Both the position numbers and the translations under genes were made by a program. A stretch of DNA of 64,000 nucleotides from Lyophyllum atratum (taxonomy: Eukaryota > Basidiomycota > Agaricomycetes > Agaricales > Lyophyllaceae): positions 992,001 to 1,056,000 of the forward strand of contig JACGCN010000005.1 in the NCBI GenBank assembly GCA_014905825.1, written 5' to 3'. This document shows positions 61,016-64,000 of the stretch, one piece after another (the first letter of the stretch is position 1; each line of letters opens with the position of its first letter). The notes beneath the pieces are model-generated. The model made no database searches, was not told where the DNA came from, and saw only the letters and a list, made by a program, of their open reading frames with translations.

Positions 61016-63817
61016 ACCGCGCGAAAAGTAAGATTGTGATCAGGAGATGCTTTTGAATCTCGTATCTCCCGATGACGGCGGATCTTGCGCCTGGATGGAG
61101 ACACATGAACACATTGAGTACAGATATGAGAGTACAAATCCGTACAGTAAGTGACCAGCAGTACCCGATGGCCTCTTCGAACTGTGCTCGCTGTTCCGTG
61201 GCCGTAGAGGACGAGGATGATGGCAGGAGGAGAAAAGTTGACGGTGAAAATGGCGACAGCTGTTGAATTCTGCCCTGCCAGGCCCGGCTGGGTTGGATCT
61301 CGGTAAGGCGGAGTCTAAATTATAGGCTGGATTCATAATTGCCCCAGATCTGTTTCAGTCTATTGTCAACTCAATGTTCTCTCCAATTGTTCCTTGCATG
61401 CTTGCAGCGTCCTCATGTTGTTTCTCAGTATATTTCTGATCATATGCTTATATGTGCGCCCACTACAAATCTCCCAGAGGCACCCAGTGCTCCCCGTATC
61501 TCACAAATCGCCGATCCAATTACGATGAGATCGATTTCGCACATGGTTCAGCTCACCACGTGGGAATCGCGCCTCATCGCCGCATACCTCCAGTCCCCTC
61601 TGCAGCGGCCTCCACACTTTACGAGAGCTTAAATCACAGGCAGCCCCAACATGACCAGAAGACACCCATGTCAAGACCTTACTTTTATTTTCCAGAATTT
61701 CTCAATATCATTCAAGTCGTGCCTGGCCAGATCATATCCCTAGATCGAGATTAGGGCGGAATCTATATAGACCTCCTTGGGGAAGTATTCTGCAAAGTCA
61801 CAGCACACGGGAGGTAAAGTCTATCGAATCCCATGCGCACCCGGCGAGCGATGGGCATGAAGCGCCTCACTGCGTTTGAGTTGCTGCAACATACGCGGAT
61901 CTTCAAGCCTGAATCAGGAACTGTCGAAACAGATGGCGTATGTGCACGACTTTTCCTGATGTCAGCTGGGCTTGCAGCCTGTCTGCCGGTTTGTTGCACG
62001 TCTGTAGGCAGGGATCAGTCAACCCCAGTCAACCCTGCGTGTTCTGAGCTTCGATGCATACCAAGAGGAGACAAAGGGAACCGGTGACATGGATATCACG
62101 ATGGGCGCGTAGTACGGTTGGTGAGATGTTGGATGCCGATTGCGTTAGGCTCGTCACTCGACCCCGGGATATTCGGATCGAACACGAACTAGGGCACCAT
62201 GAGGTCCGGAAAGGGTGCTGATCCACAGGGTTGGAATAAATAAGATAGTGGTTAGTGCGATTTTACTTGAAATGGCATTCTCAAGGAAGGGTAGAGAACT
62301 CGGAGATCGTGCAGACGTCATACATCTTTGCGAAATGAAAGGCTCGTCATTTCGCGAAGCTCTGATCGTGGGTCTTTCAGAGAAGGGAAACATTAAGAGC
62401 TGCGTACTAATAGCCGCGAACGGCGATCCTAGCAATCGAAAGAACATACTCCACGCCGCCGTTACGGTGTCATGATCCACGTAACAAAACTAGGCAAAGA
62501 CTTAGGACACACTATCACTGATATTGATATCTCCGAACACAGCGATGAAAGTCAATCAGTTACATACGCCTGAGCTAATACCTCAGGTCATCCTGACCTA
62601 ACCTATCCCGTCGTCTGCGTTACAGCTCGGATTGTATAAGTCGACAGCATTCTTCGAAAGTTCGCACCATCACGCCAAGATGTACGACCAGGGAGCTCAG
62701 CTACAACTTACCAGACGAGGCCCAGTCGGAAATACAGCCACGGCTTCGCCAAACCATGAATCGATAGGGGGCACAAATGAACATCAGAGTCTGAGAAGGG
62801 CCGAGTTTGACTGACGAGGGTGGCGATATATAGCGGGAGTAGGCATCACATGGAATCCATGAAATAAACATTTCAGTGTATGGAGTCACTTGGAGTGCTA
62901 AGAAGCCACAGGTACTGATGCATAATTCATTGTCTGTCCTGGACTTGATTGAGCCGAAGTTTGGGTCAATTTAACAGCTTCCAAAAGTGGGATTCGAGTT
63001 TCAGAAGTTTCCCTCTCATTCGACGGACCTGTCATGGAACAGGAGACAAGCCCTATTATTAGACTCACGCCGTCGGGAGGGCTATAGTAGATGCTGCCGT
63101 TCCTACATAGTAATGATGCCGTATAGCGAGACTAAAAGATGAGGGCGTACAACTGCCTCGTACTACAGCCCTTTTTCGAGAACATGAATTGTGAACGCTC
63201 AGTGTTTGGATGTCCGATCCTGCTCTTATTGGTAACGAGAGGTAAACGTCCAATGCATATGCGATGCTAATTCATCGAGTATTGGTGTACCTTAACATCG
63301 ATACCTCCAACGGATAGCACTAGTTTTCTCAAAGTAATTTCTGAGTGGTGGTAAGGATTAGGAGGAAAGACCGAGACGTCTGACTTACTTACCCCTTATA
63401 TTCGAGACAGCTATAGCTCAGGACGGAGACTAATCCAAACCGGTACCACCTGTATTTCTTTTCACGCAGAAGTGGTTTGGTTTACGAACAATAATGCGCG
63501 GACAATGGACTGACATTAAAGTTGCGATGGCGGTGGCGGCAGTGAAACCCCCAGCGTTGATCATGAAAGGCTTCGAGAATCAAACCAAACCACGCGAGTC
63601 AATCATATTCAACACCTTTCCCTCATGGCAAAACTGGACCATAGGCATTCGCAAGCAACCTCTATGAGACATACATCACTATCACTACTCATACGACAGA
63701 AGGCTAAGGATAGGATTTGTGTTGTAGAATGTCATTACAATGCCTGCGTAGCTATTAGCGATACCTTATAAGGTGATGCCAATGTAAACATACCATGCAG
63801 AAGACATCTCTAGTGGT
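61016..63817. other. Intergenic or unresolved, 2.8 kb
   Basis: The left 300 bases are the likely promoter of the GATA gene. Further right, minus-strand frames at 62154-62480 (with hydrophobic SSKIALTTILFIPTLWI), 62701-62889 and 63065-63253 are possible exons of a small membrane protein, but no frame chain or family emerged. No tRNA was found. Confidence 0.35.
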
Positions 63818-64000
63818 TCACTTCCCACTCGATTTGGAGGATGAGCTTCCGTTGGCGGAGGTGTAGCGAGAGCTGCCAGCACCATCGTTGTAATAGGTTG
63901 AACCGTTGGTGTTCTGGTAGTAGTAGCTTCCGTTCCTAAAGGGGCCGCGTTTAAGCAACGTCCTCTGGTAGCGTGTATATGTGCTTACGTGTTAGAATAG
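63818..64000 (-). CDS. C-terminal end of a small Gly/Ser/Tyr-rich protein (5' part outside window)
   Basis: Two exon pieces (63989-64000 and 63818-63935) join across a GTAAGC...CCTTTAG intron to give ...YSNTNGSYYYQNTNGSTYYN followed by DGAGSSRYTSANGSSSSKSS-GK and a stop. Short proteins with repeated NGSTYYNDG wording are common and abundant in basidiomycete genomes; they have no assigned function. The N-terminus is outside the window, so length and any signal peptide are unknown. Confidence 0.72.

Overview
The window is nuclear DNA of a filamentous fungus, almost certainly a mushroom-forming basidiomycete (Agaricomycetes). Genes are dense and lie on both strands. Coding regions are broken by many introns of about 50-80 nt with GT/AG ends and CTRAY-like branch points, and the families fit this group: GH10 xylanases with and without CBM1, an AOX-type GMC oxidase, TEA, GATA and bHLH regulators, an F-box protein and an AIG1-like GTPase. 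No tRNA, rRNA, intact transposon or CRISPR array was seen. I rebuilt gene models by hand from splice sites and reading-frame continuity. For TAN1, TEA, Nudix, ZIP, HD, F-box, PEX11, xylanase 1, HEN1, VMA9, RAI1, the Whi5-like, PalI-like, cytochrome b5 and bHLH genes the exon lengths sum to an exact multiple of three. Individual boundaries may be off by a base.

Layout. 0-10.5 kb: the 3' end of a G-protein alpha subunit, a stretch with no resolvable gene, a bHLH factor, TAN1 (tRNA ac4C) and a convergent TEA factor. 12.7-25.2 kb: a Nudix DIPP-type hydrolase, a ZIP zinc transporter (YKE4 type) divergent from an HD-domain hydrolase, an F-box protein, RFC5, then an AOX-type alcohol oxidase beside PEX11. 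26.1-32.2 kb: two related GH10 xylanases in inverted orientation enclosing HEN1 (small-RNA methyltransferase) and VMA9. 33-41 kb: a single-pass membrane protein perhaps of PEX26 type, a Baeyer-Villiger-like monooxygenase, an AIG1-like GTPase with an apparent frameshift, and a coiled-coil protein. 42-57 kb: RAI1/DXO, a Whi5-like repressor, a PalI/SUR7 membrane protein, an MFS sugar/quinate transporter, a cytochrome b5-domain protein, a large RS-rich protein and a TauD dioxygenase. 58-64 kb: a GATA factor, an empty-looking stretch, and the last exons of a small Gly/Ser/Tyr-rich protein.

Together the genes mix housekeeping functions (replication clamp loading, RNA modification and decay, V-ATPase, zinc transport, peroxisome division) with plant-biomass functions (xylanases, alcohol oxidase, sugar transporter). 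Two observations stand out. First, several genes need microexons to restore conserved motifs: 2 nt in each of the two xylanases, 5 nt in the zinc transporter and 13 nt in PEX11, each flanked by introns of normal size. Second, the HEN1 homologue carries an acidic C-terminal tail with repeated GW/WG pairs that resembles an Argonaute hook, a combination I do not know in HEN1 proteins.
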